A DNA stretch of 64,000 bases, taken from Marinimicrobium sp. C6131. GTDB taxonomy: Bacteria; Pseudomonadota; Gammaproteobacteria; Pseudomonadales; Cellvibrionaceae. The position numbers and the translations under genes were made by a program. The stretch spans positions 682,001 through 746,000 of the forward strand of contig NZ_CP110629.1 in assembly GCF_026153455.1 (NCBI RefSeq), read 5' to 3'. This document shows positions 63,852 through 64,000 of the stretch, in pieces. The notes under the pieces were generated by a model. The model saw only the letters and a program-made list of their open reading frames with translations, did not search any database and was not told the DNA's origin. How positions within the stretch are numbered: position 1 is the stretch's first letter; each line of letters starts with the position of its first letter.

Positions 63852-64000
63852 CGCTCAATCACCGCGCCCCCCAGGCACACATCCCCATCGTACAGCACGA
63901 CCGATTGCCCGGGGGTGATAGCCCGCTGGGGCTCGTCAAAGGCGATACGCAACCGGTCGCCCTCGACCATCACCTCGCACGCCTGGTCCGCCTGGCGGTA
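63842..64000 (-). CDS. mnmA: tRNA-specific 2-thiouridylase MnmA, C-terminal part
   Basis: The last 52 codons and the stop of a minus-strand gene cut by the right edge. The translated end contains AFDEPQRAITPGQSVVLYDG and CLGGAVIERA, the characteristic C-terminal beta-barrel of MnmA, which thiolates U34 of tRNA-Lys/Glu/Gln. The gene order mnmA-hflD-purB supports the call. Confidence 0.9.
   Translation of the reverse strand, partial: YRQADQACEVMVEGDRLRIAFDEPQRAITPGQSVVLYDGDVCLGGAVIERAA

Overview
The window is a GC-rich chromosomal segment of a Gram-negative gammaproteobacterium. Gene orders such as alaS-lysC-csrA-tRNA-Ser and mnmA-hflD-purB-roxA, a complete Entner-Doudoroff gene set, and secreted xylan-, arabinan-, beta-glucan- and starch-degrading enzymes with poly-serine linkers point to a Cellvibrionaceae-like polysaccharide degrader (the Saccharophagus/Cellvibrio/Marinimicrobium type). 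That placement is inference from gene content. No prophage, plasmid or CRISPR array was seen.

Layout. 0-9.2 kb: adk, a Lys/Ala-rich histone-like protein, then a co-directional housekeeping run (tsaB, uppP, apeB, an orphan beta-barrel-like protein, a cyclic-nucleotide-binding/rhodanese protein, a DUF3524 tRNA-queuosine mannosyltransferase candidate, trpS). 9.2-13.5 kb: a pair of inverted, structured repeats, bioA, an aldo/keto reductase, a 270-bp cloverleaf-like inverted-repeat element and a GH84 enzyme. 13.5-23.2 kb: pgi, edd, zwf, pgl, eda, gap, pyk, which together convert glucose-6-phosphate to pyruvate by the Entner-Doudoroff route plus lower glycolysis. 23.4-29.3 kb: M23 peptidase, Trm112-like protein, alaS, lysC, csrA, tRNA-Ser(GCU). 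29.3-30.3 kb: a duplicated tRNA 3' end, then a REP-associated tyrosine transposase flanked by its REP palindromes; the same palindromes recur at several intergenic sites. 30.3-43.8 kb: valS, an AidB-like dehydrogenase, a glutathionyl-hydroquinone reductase, an RND efflux pair, an ElaB/YqjE/YqjK-like envelope trio, an AI-2E family protein and the GTPase YlqF.

43.9-60.4 kb is the accessory part: GH43 arabinanase, a GH24 lysozyme with a small exported partner (candidate effector/immunity pair), an SDR protein, a HAD phosphatase, an AT-rich patch (nuclease-like protein, lipoprotein, HD hydrolase), a GH11 xylanase, a YdeI-like protein, a GH16 glucanase with two carbohydrate-binding modules, two GH10 xylanases sharing a 134-bp 5' module, a GH13 alpha-amylase and an IclR regulator. 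60.4-64 kb returns to core genes (roxA, purB, hflD, mnmA 3' end).

The observations I rate highest are the two inverted elements at 9.27-9.58 kb, whose three stems differ in sequence but stay paired; the lysozyme/exported-protein pair at 45.7-47.1 kb; the 270-bp cloverleaf element at 12.16-12.43 kb; the transposase with its dispersed REP family; and the duplicated lipoprotein-leader module of the two GH10 genes.
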